From assembly GCF_015552075.1 (NCBI RefSeq), contig NZ_JADNDZ010000052.1, forward strand, positions 1-64,000: a stretch of DNA of 64,000 nucleotides, read 5' to 3'. Position numbers and translations under genes: made by a program. This DNA is from Collinsella aerofaciens (GTDB lineage: Bacteria; Actinomycetota; Coriobacteriia; Coriobacteriales; Coriobacteriaceae). A model generated the notes under the pieces. That model searched no databases. It worked only from the letters and a program-made list of their open reading frames with translations, and was not told where the DNA came from. Positions 1-7,956 of the stretch are shown in pieces (position 1 is the stretch's first letter; each line of letters starts with the position of its first letter).

Positions 1-1
1 A

Positions 2-24
2 GGAAAGCACTTAATGTGCTTTCC
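2..24. other. Hairpin at window edge
   Basis: A 9-bp perfect inverted repeat (GGAAAGCAC / GTGCTTTCC) with a 5-nt loop lies at the very start of the window. It could be a terminator or leader hairpin of a gene outside the window. No T-run is visible on the side that can be seen, so its role is unresolved. Confidence 0.3.
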
Positions 25-81
25 GTCTTGCGCAGGACTGTAGAGCAGGAAACTTCATATGCGCCGCCCCCGCGCGCAAGC

Positions 82-114
82 AAAAAGGGCGACCCCAGTG
101 CGGAGTCGCCCTTT
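82..114 (-). terminator. Rho-independent terminator of pnp
   Basis: Reading the minus strand, a stem AAAGGGCGAC / GTCGCCCTTT with a GC-rich interior is followed by a run of T. It lies 23 nt past the pnp stop codon, so it most likely ends the rpsO-pnp transcript. Confidence 0.8.
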
Positions 115-136
115 CTGAGCTGCTTATGTGCGGCTG

Positions 137-2383
137 TTACTCGGCGTCGTGGTGACGGCGGGGCTTGCGGCCTCCGTTGTCGCCGGGACGGCGCGGACGG
201 TCGCTGCGCTCGGAGCGCTCGCGACGCGGACGCTCACGGCGCTGGAAGTGCTCGCCGTCGCCCTCGGAGGCACCCTCGGCGCGAGCCGGGGCCTCGGGCT
301 TGTCAAGACGATCGAGCGAGATCTTGCCGCGATCGTCGACCTCAATGACGACGACCTTGACCTCGTCGCCCACGTTGAGGACGTCCTCGACCTTCTCCAC
401 GCGGCCCTTGGCGACGCGGGAGATGTGCAGCAGACCGTCCTTACCGGGCAGCAGGTTGACGAAGGCGCCGAAGGGCTGGATGGAGACCACGCGACCGGTG
501 TACTCCTCGCCCGGCTCGGGAACCTTGATGATGAGCTTGATACGCTCGACGGCCTGGTCGACGGACTCGCCGGTGCCGCCGACAAAGACGGTACCATCCT
601 CCTGGATGTCGACCGAGGCGCCGGTCTCGTCCTGGATGCCGCGGATAACCTTACCGCCGGAACCGATGACGTCGCGGATCTTGTCGGTCGGAACCTGGAT
701 GGAGACGATACGCGGGGCGGTGCTGCGCGTGGTGTGGCGCGGCTCGGGAATCACATCGAGCATCTTCTGCAGGATGAAGGCGCGACCCTCCTTGGCCTGC
801 TGCAGGGCGCGGGCCAGGATGTCGAAGGTGAGGCCGGTGGCCTTGTTGTCCATCTGCAGGGCGGTGATGCCCTCGGTGGTGCCGGTGACCTTAAAGTCCA
901 TGTCGCCCAGGAAGTCCTCGAGACCCTGGATGTCGGACAGGACCACGGTCTTGCCCTCCTCCTGGATCAGGCCCATGGCGATACCGGAGACCGGGCGCTT
1001 AATGGGCACGCCGCCGTCCATAAGGGCGAGCGTGGAGCCGCAGGTCGAAGCCATCGAAGAGGAGCCGTTGGACTCCATAACCTCGGAGACGACGCGGATG
1101 GCGTAGGGGAACTCGTTCTCGTCGGGAAGCACCGGAAGCAGGGCACGCTCGGCCAGATTACCATGGCCGATCTCGCGGCGCTTGGGGCTACCCATGCGGC
1201 CGGTCTCGCCGGTGCAGAACGGCGGGAAGTTGTAGTGGTGCATGTAGCGCTTGCCCTCGGTGGGCTCGATGGTGTCCAAGCGCTGGCCCTCGTTGAGCAT
1301 GCCGAGCGACAGGACGGAAAGCACCTGGGTCTGGCCACGCTGGAACAGGCCGGAGCCGTGAACGAGCGGCAGGTAGTTGTCCTTCACCATGATGGGGCGA
1401 ATCTCATCGGCGGCACGGCCGTCGACGCGCTCACCGGTCTCGACGACCATGGTGCGCATGGCCTTCTTCTCGAGCTTCTTGAGCGCCACGGGGATCTCGC
1501 GCTCCCAAGCGGCCTGCTCCTCCTCGGTGAACTCGGCACGGATGGACTCCTTCAGAGCCTCGACCTTGCCGATACGGGAGAGCTTGTCGGCGTCGCGAAG
1601 GGCGGCTGCCATCTCGTCGTAGTGGGCGAAGATGCGCTCCTGGACCTCCTCGACGGGCTGATCGAGCGGGTACTCCTTCTTGACGATGGGGCCGTTGACC
1701 TGCTCCCACTCGGCGACGAACTCGTCCTGAGCCTGGCAGAAGGCAGCAAGGGCCTCCTGGCCAAACTTCATGGCGGCGAGCATGTCGTCCTCGGAGATCT
1801 CCTCGGCGCCGGCCTCGACCATCGAGATGAAGTCGGCAGAGCCGCCCAGCTCCAGGTCCAGGTCGGAGTTCTCGCGCTCCTCATAGGTGGGGTTGACGAT
1901 AAACTCGCCGGTCTCCACGTTGCGGCCGATGCGCACGCAGGCAAGCGGGCCCTCGAAGGGCACGCCGCCAAGCGTCATGGCCAGAGAGGCACCCATGACG
2001 TTGATGACGTCGAATGGGTTGACCTGGTCGGCGACGAGCGAGGTGGCGACGATGTGCACCTCGTTGCGGAAGCCGTCCGGGAAGCTCGGGCGAATCGGAC
2101 GGTCGATCATGCGCGCGGTAAGCGTGGCCTTCTCGCTGGGACGGCCCTCACGCTTGAGGTAACCACCCGGGATGCGGCCGGCGGCGTACATCTTCTCGTT
2201 GAAGTCGACGGTCAGCGGGAAGAAGTCGTAGTTCTTGCGCTCCTTGGAGACGACCACGGTGTCGAGCATCGTGGTGTCGCCCTGCTTGACCAGGCACGCG
2301 CCGGTAGCCTGCTTGGCAAGCTCGCCCGACTCAAAGGTGTAGGTCTTGCCGTACAGCTCAAAGGTCTTGGATACGAGTGTCAT
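137..2383 (-). CDS. pnp: Polyribonucleotide nucleotidyltransferase (PNPase)
   Basis: 3'-5' exoribonuclease that phosphorolyses RNA to nucleoside diphosphates and can add 3' tails. It is trimeric and cytoplasmic, and takes part in mRNA decay. The 748-aa product has the full family layout: two RNase PH-like domains (roughly residues 10-145 and 330-555) around an all-helical segment, then a KH domain with GSGGKVIRGI near 560-620 and an S1 domain containing GRVVSIQPFGAFV near 630-700. The last ~45 residues are a very Arg-rich, Asp/Glu-dotted tail, probably an RNA-binding extension. The ATG has AAAGGAG five nt upstream. It follows rpsO in the classical rpsO-pnp order, separated by a terminator, so pnp probably receives readthrough plus its own leader control. 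Confidence 0.97.
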   Translation of the reverse strand: MTLVSKTFELYGKTYTFESGELAKQATGACLVKQGDTTMLDTVVVSKERKNYDFFPLTVDFNEKMYAAGRIPGGYLKREGRPSEKATLTARMIDRPIRPSFPDGFRNEVHIVATSLVADQVNPFDVINVMGASLAMTLGGVPFEGPLACVRIGRNVETGEFIVNPTYEERENSDLDLELGGSADFISMVEAGAEEISEDDMLAAMKFGQEALAAFCQAQDEFVAEWEQVNGPIVKKEYPLDQPVEEVQERIFAHYDEMAAALRDADKLSRIGKVEALKESIRAEFTEEEQAAWEREIPVALKKLEKKAMRTMVVETGERVDGRAADEIRPIMVKDNYLPLVHGSGLFQRGQTQVLSVLSLGMLNEGQRLDTIEPTEGKRYMHHYNFPPFCTGETGRMGSPKRREIGHGNLAERALLPVLPDENEFPYAIRVVSEVMESNGSSSMASTCGSTLALMDGGVPIKRPVSGIAMGLIQEEGKTVVLSDIQGLEDFLGDMDFKVTGTTEGITALQMDNKATGLTFDILARALQQAKEGRAFILQKMLDVIPEPRHTTRSTAPRIVSIQVPTDKIRDVIGSGGKVIRGIQDETGASVDIQEDGTVFVGGTGESVDQAVERIKLIIKVPEPGEEYTGRVVSIQPFGAFVNLLPGKDGLLHISRVAKGRVEKVEDVLNVGDEVKVVVIEVDDRGKISLDRLDKPEAPARAEGASEGDGEHFQRRERPRRERSERSDRPRRPGDNGGRKPRRHHDAE

Positions 2384-2396
2384 TGTTCTCCTTTAC

Positions 2397-2419
2397 CCCA
2401 CAGGCCCCTTGCCTGCGGG
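2397..2419 (-). promoter_or_regulatory. Hairpin in pnp leader next to the SD
   Basis: On the minus strand a 9-bp stem (CCCGCAGGC / GCCTGTGGG, one G-T wobble) ends just before the TAAAGGAG of pnp. Two more short stems (GCGTGA/TCACGC at 2463-2478 and CACGCT/AGCGTG at about 2452-2467) precede it. In Escherichia coli the pnp leader is processed by RNase III and PNPase for autocontrol. A similar role here is inference. Confidence 0.4.
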
Positions 2420-2486
2420 CTTCTCATGTGACGCGGGCCCCCTGCCCCCGCCACGCTTCAGAGCGTGATTGTTCACGCCCTTACAC

Positions 2487-2518
2487 AAAAAGAGCGCCCC
2501 GCTGCGCAGGACGCTCTT
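2487..2518 (-). terminator. Terminator between rpsO and pnp
   Basis: On the minus strand AAGAGCG...CGCTCTT with a GC-rich loop is followed by TTTTTGTG, 15 nt after the rpsO stop. It would attenuate rather than fully block transcription into pnp if the two are co-transcribed. Confidence 0.8.
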
Positions 2519-2532
2519 AGCATGTACAAATC

Positions 2533-2811
2533 CTACTGGATGTTGTCGCGGATGCCCAGAGCCTTGATGAGCTCACGGTACTCGACGATGTCGTTCTTCT
2601 TGATGTAGGAGAGAAGACGACGACGACGGCCGACGAGCATGAGCAGACCGCGACGGGTGTGGAAGTCCTTCTGGTGGGACTTCATGTGCTCGGTCAGCTC
2701 CTTGATGCGCTCGGACAGGATGGCGACCTGAACCTTGGGGTTACCGGTGTCGACCGGGGTGTTACCGAACTGGGCAGTCAGCTCCGCCTTGCGCTCTTTG
2801 GAAACAGTCAT
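2533..2811 (-). CDS. rpsO: 30S ribosomal protein S15
   Basis: Primary 16S rRNA-binding protein of the small-subunit platform. The 92-aa product has the usual length and composition, with the conserved segments SHQKDFHTRRGLL and RRRRLLSYIKKND. The frame is open further upstream, but the ATG encoding MTVSKERK is chosen because an AAAGGTGA Shine-Dalgarno lies just upstream and the protein length then matches the family. It is transcribed ahead of pnp. A 16-bp perfect palindrome in its leader may relate to autoregulation, which is known for S15 leaders in several phyla. Confidence 0.97.
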   Translation of the reverse strand: MTVSKERKAELTAQFGNTPVDTGNPKVQVAILSERIKELTEHMKSHQKDFHTRRGLLMLVGRRRRLLSYIKKNDIVEYRELIKALGIRDNIQ

Positions 2812-2831
2812 TGTTTCACCTTTCGTTTTAC

Positions 2832-2847
2832 GTCGCCCGCGGGCGAC
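2832..2847 (-). promoter_or_regulatory. Perfect 16-bp palindrome in the rpsO 5' leader
   Basis: The sequence GTCGCCCGCGGGCGAC is fully self-complementary and sits about 20 nt upstream of the rpsO start, close to the Shine-Dalgarno. It could form a strong RNA stem. S15 commonly represses its own translation through leader structure, but no specific known S15 leader class could be matched by eye. Confidence 0.35.
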
Positions 2848-2949
2848 TCGATTCGCCTCGGACTGGGAAGCCGCCGGTGGAGCGAGCAACCAAGGTCGAG
2901 GTACCAACAGGTCGGTATGTTACCACAAGCAGCCCGCGCCCGCGCATCA

Positions 2950-3699
2950 TCACCGACCCAACATGAATTCCATCGCACGGAGGCGCTGATCGGCATGTGT
3001 TGCCGCCCAGACATGCGAAAGCCCCAACAAAAAAGCGGCAGTATGGGGATCGATCCTCTCAGCCAAAAGCGCATCGAAGGTCATGGACATGAGGGCGCGC
3101 AGCCATGCGACCTCACCGGTCGATACCAACTCTGCACCCGGAACGCTCGACGCGCACGAGCCGCACATGAGCCCGCCGGCCTGGGGCGAAAAATACGACA
3201 GCATGGGGTCTCCGCACAGCACGCAGGCCGAAAAATCGGGTCGATAGCCAACGTGCGATAGCAGCTTAAACACATATGCCGCCACAAGTAGATCCATGTG
3301 CGCTGTGTCGAGCCCGCTGCCCACCAGGGCAAGCGCCCGCTGCGTGATGGCAAAGGTAAACGGGTCCTCGGCGTCCTCGAACGAGCACACGCGCGCGACC
3401 TCGGCGATCGCGCTTGCGGCGCAGGTCGTCTCGTAATCGGGCGCAACGCCGAGCGGCGCCTCCATAAGCTCGGCCTGGGAAACCACGTCGAGTGACCGTC
3501 CATGTGCGAGCAGCATATCTACCGTACAGAACAGCTCGCAGCGCGCAGCCAGGCGTCCGCCGGGTTTGCGGGCGCCCTTTGCCACGGCACGAACCTGCCG
3601 CCCCCGCTCGTCAAGCATCGTCAAGATAAGGTCGGTCTCTTTGAGCTTCGTCTTGTCGAGGACGAGCACCTTGGTACGATATGTCCGGGAGCCTGCCAT
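2950..3699 (-). CDS. recO: DNA repair protein RecO
   Basis: Recombination mediator of the RecFOR pathway that helps load RecA on SSB-coated gaps. The 249-aa product starts with the RecO OB-fold segment (TYRTKVLVLDKTKLKETDLI) and has a Cys-rich patch, CVLCGDP and later CGSC, near residues 160-185. This fits the zinc-binding motif of many RecO proteins. The ATG follows the era stop by 15 nt, with TAAGGA about 10 nt upstream. It is the last gene of the long lepA-to-recO run; the era-recO neighbourhood is common in Gram-positive genomes. Confidence 0.92.
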   Translation of the reverse strand: MAGSRTYRTKVLVLDKTKLKETDLILTMLDERGRQVRAVAKGARKPGGRLAARCELFCTVDMLLAHGRSLDVVSQAELMEAPLGVAPDYETTCAASAIAEVARVCSFEDAEDPFTFAITQRALALVGSGLDTAHMDLLVAAYVFKLLSHVGYRPDFSACVLCGDPMLSYFSPQAGGLMCGSCASSVPGAELVSTGEVAWLRALMSMTFDALLAERIDPHTAAFLLGLSHVWAATHADQRLRAMEFMLGR

Positions 3700-3714
3700 G
3701 CGCGCCGCGCGTCC

Positions 3715-4782
3715 TTAGTCCTCGGCGTTGTAGCCAAAGCGGCGAATCTGGGCCTCGTCGTCACGCCAGCCGGCCTTGACCTTCACATCCAGCTCCAAAA
3801 AGACCTGCGTGCTAAAGATGCGCTCAAGATCGCGACGGGCGTCGATACCGATATGCTTGATCATCTCGCCGCCCTTGCCGATGATGATGCCCTTTTGGCC
3901 CTCGCGCTCGACGTAAATGGTGGCGTGCACGCGCAGCACCTTCTTGGTCTGCTCGAGCGCATCGCAGATCACGCCAACGGAGTGCGGGATCTCATCACGG
4001 GTGCGGCGCAAGACCTTCTCGCGCACAAACTCGGCAACGAGTGTCTCATCGGAAGCGTCGGTACCCATATCCTCGGGGAACCAACGCGGACCCTCGGGCA
4101 AAAAGTGCGCAACGGTCTCGATAAAGGCATCGACGTTGAAGTTCTTGACCGACGACGTCACGATCTCGTCGTCATATTCCATGAGCTCGTGGGCGGCCTT
4201 GAGCTGTTCCATAACCTGGGCGGGATCGGCCTCATCGGCCTTGGTGAGCACCAGGACCTTCTTGGAACGGGAGCATCTGACGCGCTCGGCAACCCAGGCG
4301 TCTCCCCTGCCGATCGGCTTGGTGGCATCAATCAAAAACGCGACGACATCGACATCGTTCAGCTCGAACAGCGCGCTCTTGTTGAGCTCGGACCCCAGGC
4401 CGTCCTTGGGTTTGTGGATACCCGGAGTATCGACAAAGACCAGCTGGTAGCCGGGACGGTTGACGACGGCGCGCATGCGGCGGCGAGTCGTCTGGGCCAC
4501 CGGCGAGGTGATGGCGACCTTTTTGCCATAGCAGGCATTAAGCAGCGTGGACTTGCCGGCGTTGGGACGACCGACCAGGGCCACAAAACCGCTGCGGAAA
4601 CCGGGCTCCACGTCACCAAAGCCCGCGAGGCTGTCGCCCTCGTCGCACAGGGCGTCGAGCTCCTCGTCGCTCATGCCCTCAAACGGGTCGAACTCCTCGA
4701 CATCCTCGAGCTCCTCGGTATCCACCGCATCCAGGACCTCGTCATCCAAAACTTCATCGGTAGGCTGCATATTGTCGGACAT
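3715..4782 (-). CDS. era: GTPase Era
   Basis: Ras-like GTPase that binds the 3' end of 16S rRNA and assists 30S assembly. The 355-aa protein has G1 GRPNAGKST at about 71-79, G3 in VFVDTPGIHKP, G4 in LVLTKADE and a C-terminal KH domain around GIIIGKGGEMIKHIG. About 60 N-terminal residues are an unusual acidic extension dominated by Asp and Glu, absent from the ~300-aa Era of Escherichia coli. The ATG has AAAGGG upstream. It lies between dgkA and recO; ybeY, phoH and era together form an rRNA-maturation block. Confidence 0.95.
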   Translation of the reverse strand: MSDNMQPTDEVLDDEVLDAVDTEELEDVEEFDPFEGMSDEELDALCDEGDSLAGFGDVEPGFRSGFVALVGRPNAGKSTLLNACYGKKVAITSPVAQTTRRRMRAVVNRPGYQLVFVDTPGIHKPKDGLGSELNKSALFELNDVDVVAFLIDATKPIGRGDAWVAERVRCSRSKKVLVLTKADEADPAQVMEQLKAAHELMEYDDEIVTSSVKNFNVDAFIETVAHFLPEGPRWFPEDMGTDASDETLVAEFVREKVLRRTRDEIPHSVGVICDALEQTKKVLRVHATIYVEREGQKGIIIGKGGEMIKHIGIDARRDLERIFSTQVFLELDVKVKAGWRDDEAQIRRFGYNAED

Positions 4783-4794
4783 GGGAATCCCTTT

Positions 4795-5172
4795 CTAAAT
4801 AATGCCGAGCGCGCGGGCAAATACCAGCACGCCCACAATCGCGGCGGTGATGGAAAGAACGTATACAGAGGCGGCGGCGATGTCCTTCGCACGCTTGGCC
4901 AGCGGATGGAGCTCCTGGGTCGCTAGGTCGACGATAGCCTCCATAGCGGTGTTGCACAGCTCGCCGTGAATCACCAGGCCGCAACAGATGATAATCGTGG
5001 CCCACTCGGCAATGTCGAGTCCCACGACGCAGCCGGCAATGACGGTGCACACGCCCGCAACGAGCATGACCTTAATGTTGCGCTCGGTCTTGACGGCGGT
5101 GACGAAGCCCTCCATGGCGTAGGAAAACGACTTTAAGAAGGACGGATGGTCCTTGTTCGATCCGGGAATCAT
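4795..5172 (-). CDS. dgkA: Diacylglycerol kinase / undecaprenol kinase, DgkA family
   Basis: Small integral membrane lipid kinase. In Gram-positive bacteria this family mainly phosphorylates undecaprenol, feeding the cell-wall lipid carrier pool. The 125-aa product has three hydrophobic segments (about 35-55, 58-75 and 100-122) and the family signature GELCNTAMEAIVD followed by LAKRAKDIAAASVYV. These contain the conserved Glu, Asn and Lys-Asp residues of the active site. It sits between ybeY and era, a classic Gram-positive order. Whether the substrate is undecaprenol or diacylglycerol cannot be told from sequence alone. Confidence 0.9.
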   Translation of the reverse strand: MIPGSNKDHPSFLKSFSYAMEGFVTAVKTERNIKVMLVAGVCTVIAGCVVGLDIAEWATIIICCGLVIHGELCNTAMEAIVDLATQELHPLAKRAKDIAAASVYVLSITAAIVGVLVFARALGII

Positions 5173-5181
5173 AGACGGCTC

Positions 5182-5691
5182 CTAGTCGTGGGCGTGGTTG
5201 GTGATGGGGCCGACGTGGACTAGCTTAGGGTCCTCGCCGCGCTCTAGCGCCAGATCGCGCAGGATGGCGTCCTCGCGGGCCTCCATGACCTCGGCCTCGT
5301 CGTCCTCGATGTGGTCATAGCCCAGCAGGTGCAGCATTCCGTGTACGAGCATCAGACGGCACTCGTCAGCGGGGCTATTGCCAAAACCGGGGGCCTGACG
5401 GGCAATAACCTGCGGGGCCAAGATAATATCGCCGAGCTCGAGCGTCTCATCGGCGGGAATGTCATCGTCAAAGGCCGAATCGCACTCAAACGAGAGCACA
5501 TCGGTGGTGCGGTCGATACCTCGCCACTCGTGGTTGAGCTCGTGCATCTCGTCCTCGTCGACATACGAAAGGGAAATCTCGACTCCACGTTCAACGCCCT
5601 CGGCGGCAAGCACAACCTCGCAGATGTGCTCCACCTCCTGCGCGTCGAGCAGCGTATCGAGCTCGGCATCGTTGCTGATCAATACACTCAA
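5182..5691 (-). CDS. ybeY: Endoribonuclease YbeY (rRNA maturation)
   Basis: Single-strand-specific metallo-endoribonuclease involved in 16S rRNA 3' maturation and ribosome quality control. The 169-aa product carries the diagnostic zinc motif HGMLHLLGYDH at about 123-133. The start is TTG, preceded by AAAGGAGT. It overlaps the phoH stop in TTGA, so the two genes are probably translationally coupled. PhoH/YbeZ and YbeY are known to pair up in many bacteria. Confidence 0.95.
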   Translation of the reverse strand: MSVLISNDAELDTLLDAQEVEHICEVVLAAEGVERGVEISLSYVDEDEMHELNHEWRGIDRTTDVLSFECDSAFDDDIPADETLELGDIILAPQVIARQAPGFGNSPADECRLMLVHGMLHLLGYDHIEDDEAEVMEAREDAILRDLALERGEDPKLVHVGPITNHAHD

Positions 5692-6674
5692 CGGGACTCC
5701 TTTCGGTCGCGCGGGCGCTGCTCGCGCACGTCATCATAAGCTTCATATGCCTCGACGATACGACCCACCAGGGCATGGCGCACCACGTCGGCACGCTCGA
5801 GGTGAGAAAATGCGACATCGTCGACACGGCCCAAAATCTGCTCAACGTCAGCAAGACCGCCACGACGACCCACCAGGTCGCGCTGGCTCAGGTCGCCGGT
5901 AATCACGAACTTGGAGTTGAACCCAAGGCGTGTCAGGAACATCTTCATCTGCTCGGGCGTGGTATTTTGCGCCTCGTCGAGCACCACGAAGGCATCACTC
6001 AGCGTGCGGCCGCGCATGTAGGCAAGCGGGGCGATCTCGATCACGCCACGCTCCATAAGCTCATCGGTGCGCTCGCGATCCATCATGTCAAAAAGGGCGT
6101 CGTAGAGCGGACGCATGTAGGGGTCGATCTTTTCCTCAAGGGTACCGGGCAAAAAACCCAGGTTCTCCCCCGCCTCGACAACCGGACGCGTCAAGATCAG
6201 ACGGCCCACCTCGTGACGCTTGAGCGCGGCAACGGCGAGCGCCATGGCCAGATAGGTCTTACCGGTACCGGCAGGACCCAAGCCAAAGGTGATGGTATGC
6301 GAGCGAATGGCATCCACATAGCGCTTTTGCCCGAGCGTCTTGGGACGAATGACGCGGCCGCGATACGAAAGCAGCACGTCATCGCGAAGCGACGTAGCCT
6401 CGTGCTCACCGTCGCGCAAGACGGCTAGGCAGCGAGAGACATCGTCGGCAGGCAGCGTGCGCCCGGCGGCCGCCTCGCGAAAAGCGTGCTCGAAAAAGCG
6501 CGCCACGAGTTCGACCTCGTCCGGGTCGCCGCTCACGGAGATGCTATCGCCACGGGCGACCACGTGAGCGCGAACCAAGCTCTCGAGCGCACGAAGGACG
6601 CCGTCGCCGGCGCCCAAAACGCGCGAGGGATCAATCCCCTCGGGAACGGTAAGTCTAATCTTCGAGGCTTCCAT
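5688..6674 (-). CDS. phoH: PhoH family ATPase (YbeZ-like)
   Basis: Cytoplasmic P-loop ATPase, probably an RNA helicase-like partner of YbeY. The 328-aa product has Walker A GPAGTGKT and Walker B FVVLDEAQNTTPEQMK, the standard PhoH fingerprint, and a KH-like N-terminal part. The frame is open further upstream, but the ATG encoding MEASKI has GGGAGG five nt upstream and gives the family length. This makes a 20-nt overlap with the end of mtaB. Its stop overlaps the TTG of ybeY. Confidence 0.93.
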   Translation of the reverse strand: MEASKIRLTVPEGIDPSRVLGAGDGVLRALESLVRAHVVARGDSISVSGDPDEVELVARFFEHAFREAAAGRTLPADDVSRCLAVLRDGEHEATSLRDDVLLSYRGRVIRPKTLGQKRYVDAIRSHTITFGLGPAGTGKTYLAMALAVAALKRHEVGRLILTRPVVEAGENLGFLPGTLEEKIDPYMRPLYDALFDMMDRERTDELMERGVIEIAPLAYMRGRTLSDAFVVLDEAQNTTPEQMKMFLTRLGFNSKFVITGDLSQRDLVGRRGGLADVEQILGRVDDVAFSHLERADVVRHALVGRIVEAYEAYDDVREQRPRDRKESR

Positions 6675-7947
6675 GAACCTCCCTGCGCGCATGGACCAAG
6701 CCGGAATCATCGACTCCGATGATAGCAACATCGAGCAGGCACGGGGCTGTAAGTCCACAGGTATCGTCAAGACGGGCATGATGGAACGAACCGAGCGTCA
6801 GGTTGTCGCCATACTCGAGCACCGCACGCTCGACCGTGCCCACGCGACGACGAGCGTCGGCAATGGCGAGCTCCTGCGCGGCGGCCCGCATACGGCGGCT
6901 GCGCTCGGCCATAACCTCGGGCGGCACTTGGTCGGGCATGTCGGCAGCAGGGGTACCGGGACGCTTGCTATAGCGGAACACGTGCATACGCGAGAAACCC
7001 ACACGGCGGCACAGCGCCAGCGACTCCTCGAATTCCTCGTCCGTCTCACCAGGAAAACCGACGATGACATCGCACGAAAGTGACGCCTGCGGCAGGTTGG
7101 CGCGAATCATGCGCACCGTGTCCTCAAAGGCCTCGGCGCTATAGGGACGGCCCATGCGATGCAGGGTCGCCGTGCAGCCGGACTGCACGGGCAGGTGCAA
7201 AAACGGGGCGATACGCTGCGGATAGCGCGCCATAACCTTAAGCAGGCGCTCAGAGATATCCATGGGCTCGACCGAGGAAATGCGCACATGCGGAATAGAC
7301 GTGCGCTCCATGATGGCCTCGAGCAGCTCATCGATTTCGACATGCTCGTCGGTCGCGCTCTTGCCATCGTAGGCACCCAGGTTCACACCGGTCAGCACCA
7401 CCTCGGGCACGCCGGCCTCCTGGGCCTCGCGAACTTGCTCGAGCACGGACTCGACGGGCACGGAGCGCTCGGGGCCGCGTGCCTTCCACACAATGCAATA
7501 GGTGCAGCGATGGTTGCAGCCGTCCTGAATCTTCACGCCCAGGCGAGAGCGACCGAGCGCATCGACCACCTCGCCATCGCTGCAGGCGGGAACGCTATCG
7601 GACTCAACGCCCAGCACCTCGCAGACACGTTCGGCGACATCGATCTTGGACGGCTCGGCGATCACGCGATCCGAAAGCTCCAACAACTCCTCAGGATGCA
7701 AATTGACCACGCAACCGGTCACGAGCACAAAGGGCTCGTTTGGATAGGCCAGCGCATGACGAACGGCCTTACGGGTCTTGGCCTCGGCCTCGCCCGTAAC
7801 GGCACAGGTGTTAATGACGATCAGATCGGCATCCTGGGGCTCCACAATAGCGAAGCCCAGGCGCATAAGATCGGCAGTGATACGGTCGGATTCAACCCGG
7901 TTGACACGGCAGCCGAGGTTGACGACGGAAATATGGGGTGCGAGCAC
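6655..7947 (-). CDS. mtaB: tRNA t6A37 methylthiotransferase MtaB
   Basis: Radical SAM enzyme converting t6A to ms2t6A at position 37 of ANN-decoding tRNAs, using two [4Fe-4S] clusters. The 430-aa product has the N-terminal MTTase cysteines (Cys13 in NLGCRVN, one in INTCAVTG, one in VTGCV) and the radical SAM motif CNHRCTYC near 140-150, followed by a TRAM-like C-terminus. The start is GTG. MtaB is preferred over MiaB and RimO because of the NLGCRVN start and the short radical-SAM linker. It lies directly after dnaJ in the run. Confidence 0.9.
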   Translation of the reverse strand: MLAPHISVVNLGCRVNRVESDRITADLMRLGFAIVEPQDADLIVINTCAVTGEAEAKTRKAVRHALAYPNEPFVLVTGCVVNLHPEELLELSDRVIAEPSKIDVAERVCEVLGVESDSVPACSDGEVVDALGRSRLGVKIQDGCNHRCTYCIVWKARGPERSVPVESVLEQVREAQEAGVPEVVLTGVNLGAYDGKSATDEHVEIDELLEAIMERTSIPHVRISSVEPMDISERLLKVMARYPQRIAPFLHLPVQSGCTATLHRMGRPYSAEAFEDTVRMIRANLPQASLSCDVIVGFPGETDEEFEESLALCRRVGFSRMHVFRYSKRPGTPAADMPDQVPPEVMAERSRRMRAAAQELAIADARRRVGTVERAVLEYGDNLTLGSFHHARLDDTCGLTAPCLLDVAIIGVDDSGLVHARREVHGSLED

Positions 7948-7956
7948 GCGGGCTCC

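Noticed and set aside
128-2431. 767-codon open frame antisense to pnp
   Set aside because: Shadow of pnp; the composition is typical of antisense of a biased gene and it has no ribosome-binding site.
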